Assembly: GCA_041687675.1 (NCBI GenBank)
Contig: JAWLBM010000002.1
Location: 218,195 to 282,194, forward strand
DNA length: 64,000 nucleotides
Direction of reading: 5' to 3'
Source of the DNA: JAWLBM01 sp041687675
Lineage (GTDB): Bacteria > Pseudomonadota > Alphaproteobacteria > Rhizobiales > Pleomorphomonadaceae
Below, one piece after another: positions 1 through 12,363 of this stretch. The stretch's first letter is position 1, and each line of letters opens with the position of its first letter. Made by a program: the position numbers and the translations under genes. The notes under the pieces were generated by a model. It did no database searches, had not been told where the DNA came from, and saw only the letters and a list, made by a program, of their open reading frames with translations.

Positions 1-136
1 GGGCGAGCCCGACGTTGCCGGCGACCGCGGTCACCCCGATCACCTCGAGGGCCTCAGGGTTGCCGAGCGCCAGCATGATCGCCACGGCGTCGTCCTGGCC
101 GGGATCTGTGTCGATGATGATGGAGCGGGGCGCCAT
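1..136 (-). CDS. Nucleoside hydrolase, N-terminal part (runs off the left edge)
   Basis: Only the first 45 residues are in the window. They begin MAPRSIIIDTDPGQDDAVAI, the family signature of inosine/uridine-preferring nucleoside hydrolases, whose N-terminal aspartates bind the catalytic calcium and the ribose. Such enzymes split ribonucleosides into base and ribose in purine and pyrimidine salvage. The start is the ATG at 134-136, preceded by GGAGG at normal spacing. It reads leftward, as does the NDUFA12-type gene upstream of it. Substrate preference cannot be judged from this fragment. Confidence 0.8.
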   Translation of the reverse strand, partial: MAPRSIIIDTDPGQDDAVAIMLALGNPEALEVIGVTAVAGNVGLA

Positions 137-217
137 GGCTGACCTCCGGGGCTCATTGAAAACGGGACGGCGCGGGGGCGGCCGTCCCGTGCAGGCGAAT
201 CGACGATGGGGGTCGGC

Positions 218-604
218 TCAGGATCCGGGCGTCCAGGCGTCGTAGTCGCCGGTGACGCGGGGACGGTGCTCGGGGGTGAGGATCGAGCCGGGCGGCCGGT
301 AGGCGCCGGGGGTGCCGGTCTGGTTCGGCAGGTGCGGCTTCTCCCAGGCGCGGGGCACGTACTGCTCCTGGCTGGGCGGGGTATCGACCCGGTGGTGCAG
401 CCAGCCGTGCCAGCCCGGGGCCACGGCCGAGGCCTCGGCGACGCCGTTGTAGATCACCCAGCGGCGCTTCCCGTCGGCGGTGCGATAGTAGACGTTGCCG
501 AGTTCGTCCTCTCCCACCCTGACGCCCTTGCGCCAGGTGAAGAAGCGCGTGCCGATGGTCTCGCGGTTCCACCAGGTGAAGATCTGCAGGAAAAGGGTCT
601 TCAT
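218..604 (-). CDS. NDUFA12-family NADH:ubiquinone oxidoreductase accessory protein
   Basis: A 128-residue protein beginning MKTLFLQIFTWWN, followed by the ETIGTRFFTWRKG and EDELGNVYYR segments typical of the NDUFA12 (17.2 kDa, B17.2) family. In alphaproteobacteria and mitochondria this small protein is an accessory subunit of respiratory complex I on the matrix/cytoplasmic side. The middle (RRWVIYNG, HGWLHH) and the proline-rich tail also fit the family. I chose the ATG at 602-604 because homologues start with MK; an in-frame GTG three codons earlier is possible, and neither has a strong Shine-Dalgarno sequence. The nuo operon is not in the window. Confidence 0.9.
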   Translation of the reverse strand: MKTLFLQIFTWWNRETIGTRFFTWRKGVRVGEDELGNVYYRTADGKRRWVIYNGVAEASAVAPGWHGWLHHRVDTPPSQEQYVPRAWEKPHLPNQTGTPGAYRPPGSILTPEHRPRVTGDYDAWTPGS

Positions 605-702
605 CGCGTCCACGTCGGGTCGGGATCCTTGGATTTCGCGCGGGACTATGGCCGCGGCGAGCGGCGATGTCCAGCGCGACCTTTGCGCGCCCCGCCCTTC
701 GC

Positions 703-1335
703 TCAGCGCCGGCCGCCGGGGCGCTCCGGCCGCCGCGCCGGGGCCGGCGCCGACGCCTCGGCGGTCCGCGACAGGGCGAGTTCGGAGCCGCGCGGCTGCG
801 CCTTGGCGCGCGCCTCCGCGGCCGCCATCAGCTGCATGGCCTTGGCCCGGTTGCGCCGCGCCTCCATCCTCTCGGTGACCCCCTCGATGCCGTAGCTGCC
901 ATCCGGACCGATCACGAAGCGGCGGTAGTCGTTGATGATCCAGTTGATCCGCTCGAGCATCGACTGCGGCGCCACCGGCTTGACGAGGAGAAGGTGCGCG
1001 CCGGCGTTCATCGCCTCCTCCACCACGCCCTGCGTCGCATGCGCGGTCACCACGATCACCGGCACGAAGCAGAGCGGATCCATCTTCGGCGAGCGGATGG
1101 CGCGCAGGAGCGCCAGGCCCGACATGCCCGGCATCCTGAGGTCGGTGATGATCAGGTTCGGCGGCTCGCGGACCATCGCCTGCAGCGCCTTCTGCCCGTT
1201 GTCGTAGAGGCGGATCCGCCGCGCCTGCAAGGCGGCGAGCATGGCGCGCAGGATCATCTGCATCGGCTTGGAATCCTCGATCACGGCGATGTCGAGGAAC
1301 TCGATCGGCATGGAGTAGCAGGCGTTGTGGCTCAT
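703..1335 (-). CDS. Single-domain response regulator with a basic, low-complexity tail
   Basis: A 210-residue protein. Residues from about 10 to 130 form a CheY-like receiver domain: acidic pocket in IAVIEDSK, phospho-acceptor aspartate in IITDLRMPGMSG, the conserved Thr/Ala stretch in VIVVTAHA and the conserved lysine in LLVKPV. A conserved-looking linker (INWIINDYRRFVIG) follows, then a basic Ala/Arg-rich tail without an output domain. It probably relays a phosphate or acts through protein contact rather than by binding DNA. The start is the ATG at 1333-1335 with AAGGGCGG upstream; the open frame further upstream lacks receiver homology. No partner kinase is adjacent. Confidence 0.85.
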   Translation of the reverse strand: MSHNACYSMPIEFLDIAVIEDSKPMQMILRAMLAALQARRIRLYDNGQKALQAMVREPPNLIITDLRMPGMSGLALLRAIRSPKMDPLCFVPVIVVTAHATQGVVEEAMNAGAHLLLVKPVAPQSMLERINWIINDYRRFVIGPDGSYGIEGVTERMEARRNRAKAMQLMAAAEARAKAQPRGSELALSRTAEASAPAPARRPERPGGRR

Positions 1336-1899
1336 CGTCCGCCCTTCTGGCCGGCCCCCGCGCGGTGACGCCGCGTGAAGCCGCGGGGCCGCGACCCTCC
1401 CGCGCCCCCGAACCGGAACGGGGATCCTATGCCTTCGGGTGTTAACGCGGGACGAACCCGGGGTGGCGCCCGCGAGCGTACGTTGGCGCGGGGCGAACGC
1501 GGAGCGGCGCCGGTTTCCGCCGCGATTCGGCCACCAGTCCGCCAACGTTGCAGGAACGACACACAATATCTAGGCCGACCTTGGCCCCTGGACACCAGTC
1601 CTTGACCGCCCGGAACGACTCGCCCTAGCATCCGGACATCCCAACGACAAAGGGTGCGGCGCCCCGAAGGCACCGCGTGACGCGTCGGCCGCTTCCGGTC
1701 CCGCGGCGGTCCCGGGCGCGTTTGCGCCCCGGGTCGCGGCCACGGCTCCGGCACCCGCGCGGCGCCGAATCGGGCGTCGCGGCCAGCGGCCGTCAAGCCC
1801 GTTCCGGGGCGGCGATTGCTTTGCCGGCGACCTGTCGCCGGGCGGTCACGCGAGTCTGGGGACGGCGGCGCGATACTGGGGACAACGGGGATTAACGAT
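1336..1899. other. Gene-free spacer between the response regulator and the nrdJ promoter
   Basis: No reading frame here has a credible ribosome site or protein-like composition. The stretch serves as the divergent upstream region of the leftward response regulator and the rightward nrdJ gene. I see no tRNA, recognisable riboswitch or repeat in it. Confidence 0.5.
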
Positions 1900-1928
1900 T
1901 TGGCAACCAGACTCGGGCTGATGCTATA
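1900..1928 (+). promoter_or_regulatory. Putative sigma-70-type promoter of nrdJ
   Basis: TTGGCA at 1900-1905 is followed after 17 bases by GCTATA at 1923-1928, within the small palindrome GCTATAGC (1923-1930). Spacing and match are good for a housekeeping promoter. It lies in a locally AT-richer stretch about 180 bases before the nrdJ start. Not experimentally known. Confidence 0.45.
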
Positions 1929-1952
1929 GCTGGGGTGACGGGATGGTGGAGC

Positions 1953-1968
1953 CCCACTATATAGTGGG
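1953..1968. promoter_or_regulatory. Perfect 16-bp palindrome upstream of nrdJ, candidate operator
   Basis: CCCACTATATAGTGGG is a perfect dyad centred at 1960/1961. It sits 34 bp centre-to-centre from the smaller GCTATAGC dyad that overlaps the presumed -10. Paired AT-centred dyads about three helical turns apart are how NrdR represses ribonucleotide reductase genes. The core here is two bases shorter than the usual NrdR box, so another repressor is possible. Confidence 0.45.
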
Positions 1969-2111
1969 TGTGCGGCCATCCGGACCAGCAGCGATCCAGG
2001 CCTCCGGGCCCCTTTCGGGCAGCCTCGGAGACACTATCATCAACGGATGAAGCCGCCGTGACGGACCGGGCCATGCGTGCCCGACGGCGGCGCGAGACGA
2101 GGGCAGACGAC

Positions 2112-5100
2112 ATGCGGATCGAACGGCGCTTCACCAGGGACGGCCAGTCGGCTTACGCGGACATCGAGTTCCGCCTCGCCGTCAGCGAGATCCGCAACCC
2201 GGACGGTTCGGTGGTGTTCCGCGCCGCGGACATCCAGGTGCCGGCCGCCTGGAGCCAGGTCGCCAGCGACATCCTCGCCCAGAAGTACTTCCGCAAGGCG
2301 GGCGTGCCGAAGGCGCTGAAGAAGGTCGAGGAGCCGACCGTGCCGTCGTGGCTGTGGCGATCGGTGCCGGACGAGACGGCGCTCGCCGCCCTGCCCGAGG
2401 GCGAGCGCTTCGGCGGCGAGACCGACGCCCGCCAGGTGTTCGACCGGCTCGCCGGCACCTGGACCTACTGGGGCTGGAAGGGCGGCTACTTCGACGGCGA
2501 GGCGGATGCGCGCGCCTTTTTCGACGAGCTGCGCTACATGCTGGCGGCGCAGAAGGTGGCGCCGAACTCGCCGCAGTGGTTCAACACCGGCCTGCACTGG
2601 GCCTACGGCATCGACGGCCCGGGACAAGGCCACTACTACGTCGACTACCGGACCGGCAAGCTGACCCGCTCGGCCAGCGCCTACGAGCATCCGCAGCCGC
2701 ACGCCTGCTTCATCCAGTCGGTCGAGGACGACCTCGTCAACGACGGCGGCATCATGGACCTGTGGGTCCGCGAGGCGCGGCTGTTCAAGTACGGCTCCGG
2801 CACCGGCTCCAACTTCTCCCGCCTTCGCGGCGAGGGCGAGAAGCTCTCCGGCGGCGGCCGGTCCTCCGGCCTGATGAGCTTCCTCAAGATCGGCGACCGG
2901 GCGGCCGGCGCCATCAAGTCGGGCGGCACGACTCGCCGGGCGGCGAAGATGGTGGTGGTCGACATCGACCATCCCGACATCGAGCAGTACATCAACTGGA
3001 AGGTCCGCGAGGAGCAGAAGGTGGCCGCGCTCGTCACCGGCTCGAAGACCTGCTCGCGGCACCTCACCGCCGTCATGCAGGCGATCGCAGGCAGCGACCT
3101 CGACGGCGACGACCGCTTCGACCCGGCCGAGAACGCGGAGCTGAAGCGCGAGATCCGCGCCGCCAAGAAGGCCGCGGTGCCGGAGAACTACATCCGCCGG
3201 GTGATCCAGTTCGCCCGCCAGGGCTACACCTCGATCGAGTTCCCGGTGTTCGACACCGACTGGGACTCGGAGGCCTACCTCACGGTGTCCGGCCAGAACT
3301 CCAACAACTCCGTGCGCGTCAACGACGACTTCCTGCGCGCGGTGGAGACCGACGGCTCGTGGAACCTCACCGCCCGCAAGGACGGCAAGGTGGTCAAGAC
3401 GCTGAAGGCGAAGGCGCTGTGGGAGGACATCGGCTACGCCGCCTGGGCCTCGGCCGACCCCGGCATCCAGTACCACTCCACCATCAACGACTGGCACACC
3501 TGCCCGGCCTCCGGCGAGATCCGCGCGAGCAATCCCTGCTCGGAGTACATGTTCCTCGACGACACGGCCTGCAACCTCGCCTCGCTGAACCTGATGCAGT
3601 TCCGCCGGCCCGACCGGTCGTTCGACATCGACGCCTTCGAGCACGGCTGCCGGCTGTGGACCGTGGTGCTCGAGATCTCGGTCACCATGGCGCAGTTCCC
3701 GTCCAGGGAGATCGCCCAGCTCTCCTACGACTTCCGCACCCTCGGCCTCGGCTACGCCAACATCGGCGGCCTGCTGATGTCGGCGGGCATTCCCTATGAC
3801 AGCGCCGAGGGCCGGGCGATCTGCGGCGCGATCACCGCGATCATGACCGGCGTCGCCTACGCCACCTCGGCCGAGATGGCCGGCGAGCTCGGCCCCTTCC
3901 CGGGCTACAAGAAGAACGCCCAGCACATGCTGCGGGTGATGCGCAACCACCGTCGCGCCGCCCACGGCCAGAAGGACGGCTTCGAGCAGCTGCGCACCCG
4001 GCCGGTGCCGCTCGACCACGCCGCCTGCGCCGACAAGCGCCTCGTCGAGGCCGCCACGGCGGCCTGGGACCGCGCCCTCGCCCTCGGCGAGAAGCACGGC
4101 TATCGCAACGCCCAGGCGACCGTGATCGCGCCGACCGGCACGATCGGGCTCGTCATGGACTGCGACACCACCGGCATCGAGCCGGACTTCGCGCTGGTGA
4201 AGTTCAAGAAGCTCGCGGGCGGCGGCTACTTCAAGATCATCAATCGGGCTGTACCGGAGGCGCTGCGCTCGCTCGGCTACGGCGAGGCGGCGATCGCCGA
4301 GATCGAGGCCTATGCCGTCGGCCACGGCACCATGTCGCAGGCCCCCCATGTCAACCCGACGTCGCTGCGCGCCCGCGGCCTCTCCGACGCGGCGATCGAG
4401 AAGGTGCAGGGGGCGCTGAAGTCGGCCTTCGACATCAAGTTCGTGTTCAACCGCTGGACCCTCGGCGACGACGAGCTGCGCGGCCTCGGCGTGACCGACG
4501 CCGAGATGGCGGACCCGCAGTTCGACCTCCTCACCCACCTCGGCTTCTCCCGGGCCGAGATCGAGGCGGCCAACACCCACGTCTGCGGGGCGATGACCCT
4601 GGAGGGCGCGCCGCACCTGAAGAGCGAGCACCTGCCGGTGTTCGACTGCGCCAACCCCTGCGGGCGGATCGGCAAGCGGTTCCTGTCGGTGGAGAGCCAC
4701 ATCCACATGATGGCGGCCGCCCAGCCGTTCATCTCGGGCGCGATCTCCAAGACCATCAACATGCCGAACGACGCCACGGTGGAGGACTGCAAGGACGCCT
4801 ACATGCTGTCCTGGCGCCTCGCCCTCAAGGCGAACGCGCTCTACCGCGACGGCTCCAAGCTGAGCCAGCCGCTGAACTCGCAGCTTCTCGCCGACGACGA
4901 GGAGGACGCGGAGGACGCGGCCGAGGCGCTGATCGCCGAGAAGGGCGCGAGCCGCGCCGTCGCCGCGGCCGAGCGGATCGTCGAGCGCATCGTCGAGCGG
5001 CGGGTGCGCGAGCGCGAGAAGATGCCGGACCGCCGCAAGGGCTACACCCAGAAGGCGATCGTCGGCGGCCACAAGGTCTACATCCGCACCGGCGAGTACA

Positions 5101-5792
5101 ATGACGGGCGCCTCGGCGAGATCTTCATCGACATGCACAAGGAGGGCGCGGCCTTCCGGGCGATGATGAACAACTTCGCCATCGCCATCTCGCTCGGCCT
5201 GCAGTACGGCGTGCCGCTGGAGGAATATGTGGAGGCCTTCACCTTCACCCGCTTCGAGCCGGCCGGCATGGTGCAGGGCAACGAGATGATCAAGAACGCG
5301 ACGTCGATCCTCGACTACGTGTTCCGCGAACTCGCCGTCTCCTACCTCGACCGCCACGACCTCGCCCATGTGGTGCCGGACGAGGCCAACAACACCGGCC
5401 TCGGCGGCGGCGTGCGCGAGGAGAAGATGGCCGAGGGCGTGCTGTCGAAGGGCCTGGTGCGCGGCAAGACCGCCCAGTTCAAGGTGGTGGCCGGCACGCC
5501 CGAACCGAAGGGCGCCGCGTCGGGCTCCGCCGTGACCGCCTCGGGCGCGGTGTTCGCCACCGCCCGCGCCGGCTCCAACGTCACCGCCTTCGCGGCGGGC
5601 GGCGCGGCGGCCCTGCGCAAGGAGGAGGTCGAGCCGGCCACGGCCCAGCCCGACTACGCCACCAAGGTCGCCCACGCCCGCATGAAGGGCTACGAGGGCG
5701 AGGCCTGCTCCGAGTGCGGCAACTTCACCATGGTCCGCAACGGCACCTGCCTGAAGTGCGACACCTGCGGCTCGACCAGCGGCTGCAGCTGA
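2112..5792 (+). CDS. nrdJ: Vitamin B12-dependent (class II) ribonucleoside-diphosphate reductase
   Basis: A 1226-residue protein, the normal size for the long alphaproteobacterial NrdJ. It reduces ribonucleotides to deoxyribonucleotides using adenosylcobalamin to make the thiyl radical, so it needs neither oxygen nor a separate radical subunit. Visible family features are the N-terminal TWTYWGWKGGYF region, SGTGSNFSRLRG, the active-site cysteine segment NPCSEYMFLDD, NPCGRIGKRF, and a C-terminal cysteine cluster (CSECGNFTM, CLKCDTCGS) that would carry the redox thiols or a zinc ribbon. The start is the ATG at 2112-2114; a longer in-frame extension to 1968 would begin in the operator region and is rejected. 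No cobalamin riboswitch was recognised, as expected for the B12-using enzyme. Confidence 0.95.
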   Translation: MRIERRFTRDGQSAYADIEFRLAVSEIRNPDGSVVFRAADIQVPAAWSQVASDILAQKYFRKAGVPKALKKVEEPTVPSWLWRSVPDETALAALPEGERFGGETDARQVFDRLAGTWTYWGWKGGYFDGEADARAFFDELRYMLAAQKVAPNSPQWFNTGLHWAYGIDGPGQGHYYVDYRTGKLTRSASAYEHPQPHACFIQSVEDDLVNDGGIMDLWVREARLFKYGSGTGSNFSRLRGEGEKLSGGGRSSGLMSFLKIGDRAAGAIKSGGTTRRAAKMVVVDIDHPDIEQYINWKVREEQKVAALVTGSKTCSRHLTAVMQAIAGSDLDGDDRFDPAENAELKREIRAAKKAAVPENYIRRVIQFARQGYTSIEFPVFDTDWDSEAYLTVSGQNSNNSVRVNDDFLRAVETDGSWNLTARKDGKVVKTLKAKALWEDIGYAAWASADPGIQYHSTINDWHTCPASGEIRASNPCSEYMFLDDTACNLASLNLMQFRRPDRSFDIDAFEHGCRLWTVVLEISVTMAQFPSREIAQLSYDFRTLGLGYANIGGLLMSAGIPYDSAEGRAICGAITAIMTGVAYATSAEMAGELGPFPGYKKNAQHMLRVMRNHRRAAHGQKDGFEQLRTRPVPLDHAACADKRLVEAATAAWDRALALGEKHGYRNAQATVIAPTGTIGLVMDCDTTGIEPDFALVKFKKLAGGGYFKIINRAVPEALRSLGYGEAAIAEIEAYAVGHGTMSQAPHVNPTSLRARGLSDAAIEKVQGALKSAFDIKFVFNRWTLGDDELRGLGVTDAEMADPQFDLLTHLGFSRAEIEAANTHVCGAMTLEGAPHLKSEHLPVFDCANPCGRIGKRFLSVESHIHMMAAAQPFISGAISKTINMPNDATVEDCKDAYMLSWRLALKANALYRDGSKLSQPLNSQLLADDEEDAEDAAEALIAEKGASRAVAAAERIVERIVERRVREREKMPDRRKGYTQKAIVGGHKVYIRTGEYNDGRLGEIFIDMHKEGAAFRAMMNNFAIAISLGLQYGVPLEEYVEAFTFTRFEPAGMVQGNEMIKNATSILDYVFRELAVSYLDRHDLAHVVPDEANNTGLGGGVREEKMAEGVLSKGLVRGKTAQFKVVAGTPEPKGAASGSAVTASGAVFATARAGSNVTAFAAGGAAALRKEEVEPATAQPDYATKVAHARMKGYEGEACSECGNFTMVRNGTCLKCDTCGSTSGCS

Positions 5793-6203
5793 GGCCGGGT
5801 TGGTCGGCAGGCCTGACCTGACGCGTCACTGTATCTGGTCTCAAAGTCGGGAAAGATGGCTCAGTTGACGCTTAAAGATGGCTCGCCGCTCGTGAAAGGC
5901 ATGCTGCTTCGCACTCGGGGCGCGTGAAAACGCCTCGAGCGAACGGCAAACGTGCCACAGACAAAGAGCCGGGCGCCCTCAAGGGCGCCCGAAAGGGCGG
6001 TGTCAGAAGAAACTCACGAGGTCCAGTGAGCCCAACCGGCGTGCCGATCAGGCCGCGGAGACCTGACGCCACTCGGCCAGAGCGGCGGAGCACCGAAGCT
6101 GATGTTCGCCCTGCTGTAGAGGTGTCGTTCGAGGTTGAAGTGGGTTGGCCATTCTCCGGGTTGCTTGTTCGAAACCTGGTGCAAGGGTCCGTGGAGGCCC
6201 GGG
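5793..6203. other. Gene-free, lower-GC stretch with a direct repeat and a hairpin
   Basis: No supported gene. AAAGATGGCTC occurs twice (5852-5862 and 5874-5884), 22 bases apart. A strong hairpin, GGGCGCCC-TCAA-GGGCGCCC, occupies 5971-5990; it has no T-run, so it is a doubtful terminator for nrdJ. Composition is visibly less GC-dominated than nrdJ. It looks like decayed inserted DNA, but no transposase remnant can be named. Confidence 0.4.
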
Positions 6204-6815
6204 TCAGCTGGTGATACTGGCACCGAGCACGCCGACGCTGTAGGCGATGGCGGCGGCGCCCGAGCCGATCAGCAGCATCTCCAGGCCGGCGCGCAGCCAG
6301 TTTCGATTCGTAAACAATGCGCGCGCAGCGCCGACGCCGAACAGTGTCAACCCGGCAAGCGCGGCGGCGATCCAAAAGCGTGGACCAGAGAACCAGGGCA
6401 GCAGATAGGCGAGCAGCGGAATGAAGCCCGCCGTGACGAAGCCCGCAAACGTCGCGAGGCCCGTGCGCGATGCCGCGCGCAGACTGGGCCGCTCTTCACG
6501 TTTCGAACGCTCCGACAAGACGTTGCTCGCACCCATCGAAACTCCGTCGGCAAACAGATTGGCGAAACCGAGGATCAGGATGATCTGTGTCGAGAGTTCT
6601 GCCCCGGTCACGCCAGCAATAACGGCAAGCGTCGTTACGATGCCGTCGTTGGCGCCATAGATGATTTCGGGCACATAGGTCCGGATCAGCGACTTTATCA
6701 CCGCGTCTGCCTTCGCTTGATCTGTGTCGGTGGACCGGATACGGCCGCCAGCCGCCCTGCTCAAACTTGTCGGAGCCGGCCATCGGATCGGCGTCGGCGC
6801 TGGCGATGCCGCCAT
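6204..6815 (-). CDS. VIT1/CCC1-family metal transporter-like membrane protein
   Basis: A 203-residue protein. After about 45 mostly polar residues comes the VIT/CCC1 signature: PEIIYGANDGIVTTLAVIAG, then LGFANLFADGVSMGASNVLS, with the small-residue-lined helix and acidic residues used for Fe/Mn transport. Two further hydrophobic blocks follow (TGLATFAGFVTAGFIPLLAY, and LEMLLIGSGAAAIAYSVGVL at the end). Family members move ferrous iron or manganese across membranes. The cytosolic metal-binding loop found in some members is short here. The ATG at 6813-6815 is used, but the first 30 residues look unlike family members, so the true start may be downstream. Composition differs from the neighbours, suggesting acquisition. 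Confidence 0.75.
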   Translation of the reverse strand: MAASPAPTPIRWPAPTSLSRAAGGRIRSTDTDQAKADAVIKSLIRTYVPEIIYGANDGIVTTLAVIAGVTGAELSTQIILILGFANLFADGVSMGASNVLSERSKREERPSLRAASRTGLATFAGFVTAGFIPLLAYLLPWFSGPRFWIAAALAGLTLFGVGAARALFTNRNWLRAGLEMLLIGSGAAAIAYSVGVLGASITS

Positions 6816-6907
6816 CTCACGACGCCGACCAGGCCACCGGGGCTCAAGGCCCGAGGAGCAGGGCCACGAAGCAGGCAGCTGGGTTCACGACCCGCTTTGC
6901 CGGAGGA

Positions 6908-7246
6908 TCAGAACCAGTCCTCGTCGACATCCGTAATCGCGCCGGTGACGGGATCGATCTCGATTTCCACATCGTCGCCGCCGGGTGTGGTCGCCTCGAC
7001 CTCGTAGTTGTCCCATTCCATGTCGAAGTCGTGGATGTTCACGTAGCCCAGTTCGCGCAGCCGGGCGACCACTTCGCTCGGCCTCCAGTAGTTCACCGGA
7101 TCGCGGATGTACCGGTCGCCAAACATGCGCTCGGCGGCCAGGTCGGCGTCCCCGATCTGCTCGTCGGTAAGGTCAACCGTCTGGGCCGGAGCCTGAATGG
7201 CGAAAAGCGTTACCGCCGCGGCAGCGACAAGGGTCCTGACGTCCAT
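6908..7246 (-). CDS. Secreted PepSY-like protein
   Basis: A 112-residue protein with an N-terminal signal peptide (hydrophobic run after MDVRTL, likely cleavage after APAQ near residue 22). The rest is acidic and ends in a PepSY-like unit: a helix (SEVVARLRELGYVNIHDFDM) then beta strands with YEVEATT and VEIEIDPVTGAITD. PepSY domains are proposed to inhibit or modulate proteases in the envelope; the exact target is unknown. The start ATG at 7244-7246 has AAGGAG eight bases upstream. A near-consensus EcfG-type promoter lies about 40 bases upstream of the start. Confidence 0.75.
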   Translation of the reverse strand: MDVRTLVAAAAVTLFAIQAPAQTVDLTDEQIGDADLAAERMFGDRYIRDPVNYWRPSEVVARLRELGYVNIHDFDMEWDNYEVEATTPGGDDVEIEIDPVTGAITDVDEDWF

Positions 7247-7284
7247 GGGTTTCGTCTCCTTGTTTGGAAAAGCCCCGGTCGTCG

Positions 7285-7309
7285 AACACTGCGGCCGGTA
7301 CCAGGTTCC
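7285..7309 (-). promoter_or_regulatory. Possible general-stress (EcfG-like) promoter of the PepSY gene
   Basis: Reading leftward, GGAAC (7309-7305) is followed by exactly 16 bases and TGTT (7288-7285). The alphaproteobacterial EcfG consensus is GGAAC-N16/17-CGTT, so one of nine positions differs. A transcript would begin about 35 bases before the start codon. Confidence 0.35.
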
Positions 7310-7455
7310 CCGGAATCCGCGGAAATTGCCGGGCGTGCACTGGAGCTGCCAGCCGGCGACCGCCGCCAGCCTAGTGTCATTGGCGATATCGGCGCGCGGC
7401 CAAGTCATCTGTCCACCCTGCCGGAAAGATGCGGGCTTGATGGCGACGGGTCGGG

Positions 7456-11311
<3,856 letters not shown>

Positions 11312-11514
11312 TCCATCCTCTTTCCGCCCCACGAGGGCACGGATCGTACCAGCCGTCCGGCGGCACGTCACCCGGGGGCGATCCCGGACGCGCCGGACAG
11401 CAAGCAGCAACGGACCGTCGATCGCGCCCCGGGCCATCGGGATGCGCGTTTCACTCCGTGCAATGCAAGGACTTGAGCGGACACGGTGCCGGTCGAAAGG
11501 GAGCAGCAGCCGGG

Positions 11515-12363
11515 TCAGCCGGCGACGGAAACGTCGATCTTCATTCCGAGGAAGGCGTCGGACATCCCGACGAAGCTGCCGGACACCGGCATGATGCGGT
11601 CCATGCTGCGCCCCACCGAGACGGGCACGAGGTTGAAGCCGCCCATCGCGCCGTTGGTGGGGTCGAACGGAATCCAGCCGCCGCCCGGCAGGAACACCTC
11701 CGCCCAGGCGTGCGTGGTCTGCACCCGGCTGCCGGGGTCGGCCATGTCGGTGTGATAGCCGGAGACGAGGCGCGCGCCCAGCCCGAGCCGGCGCGCAGCC
11801 TCGACGAACAGGACGGCGAAGTCGCGGCAGGCGCCCCATCCCCGCGCGATCGTCTCCCGCGGCGTCTGGGTCCCCTCGTCGTCGCGCGACTGGTAGGAAA
11901 AGCTCCGGTGGATGCCGAAGTTGATATCCCGGAGAAGAGCCAGGGTGTCCGTGGGCCGGCCGGCGACAAAGCCCCTCGCCCAGTCGCCGACGACGTCGTC
12001 GGGATCATCGGCGCGCTCCGGTTCGAGCAGGCCGCCCAGGTCCTGCCGATCCGCGTGCGAGTAGTCGAAGGGATGGAAGAGCGCCGAGTGGGCGATGTCG
12101 AAGACCGGCCAGGGTGGCGACACGACGTCGAGTTCCACCTCGCTGTCGATCAGCAGATGGTCGGTCATCGAGGAGAAGGTCGCCGTCGCCACCGCATTGC
12201 CGAAGACGTCCTCGGCCCAGGCCAGCGTGGGCTCGGGCCGGACGGTGAGGCTGAACGCCCGGACGTGGACCTCGATCCCGTCGCGCGGCCTCAGGAGGAG
12301 CCGGTGCGGATTGAGGGCGACCGGCGTCCTGTAGCTGTAGCTGGTGCGGTGGCGGATCTTCAT
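11515..12363 (-). CDS. Transglutaminase-like cysteine protease family protein
   Basis: A 282-residue protein beginning MKIRHRTSYSYR. Residues 1-80 form the bacterial transglutaminase-like N-terminal beta domain, followed by a transglutaminase core with the catalytic triad in GACRDFAVLF (Cys), THAWAEVFLPG (His) and FDPTNG (Asp). These proteins resemble papain-like peptidases; in bacteria the substrate is generally unknown. The start codon overlaps the stop of the desaturase gene by 4 bp (ATGA at 12360-12363), so the two are translationally coupled. No signal peptide is visible, implying a cytoplasmic protein. Confidence 0.88.
   Translation of the reverse strand: MKIRHRTSYSYRTPVALNPHRLLLRPRDGIEVHVRAFSLTVRPEPTLAWAEDVFGNAVATATFSSMTDHLLIDSEVELDVVSPPWPVFDIAHSALFHPFDYSHADRQDLGGLLEPERADDPDDVVGDWARGFVAGRPTDTLALLRDINFGIHRSFSYQSRDDEGTQTPRETIARGWGACRDFAVLFVEAARRLGLGARLVSGYHTDMADPGSRVQTTHAWAEVFLPGGGWIPFDPTNGAMGGFNLVPVSVGRSMDRIMPVSGSFVGMSDAFLGMKIDVSVAG

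Noticed and set aside
1336..2111. Cobalamin riboswitch before nrdJ
   Set aside because: No B12-box-like sequence seen, and these riboswitches normally govern the B12-independent reductases.
2040..5675. Very long open frame on the strand opposite nrdJ (about 1200 codons)
   Set aside because: High GC leaves antisense frames open; the translation is low-complexity Arg/Gly/Leu/Val/Asp sequence without domains, while nrdJ on the other strand is unmistakable.
6155..6195. tRNA-like fragment (a GTTCGAAACC T-loop look-alike)
   Set aside because: No matching acceptor, D or anticodon stem around it.
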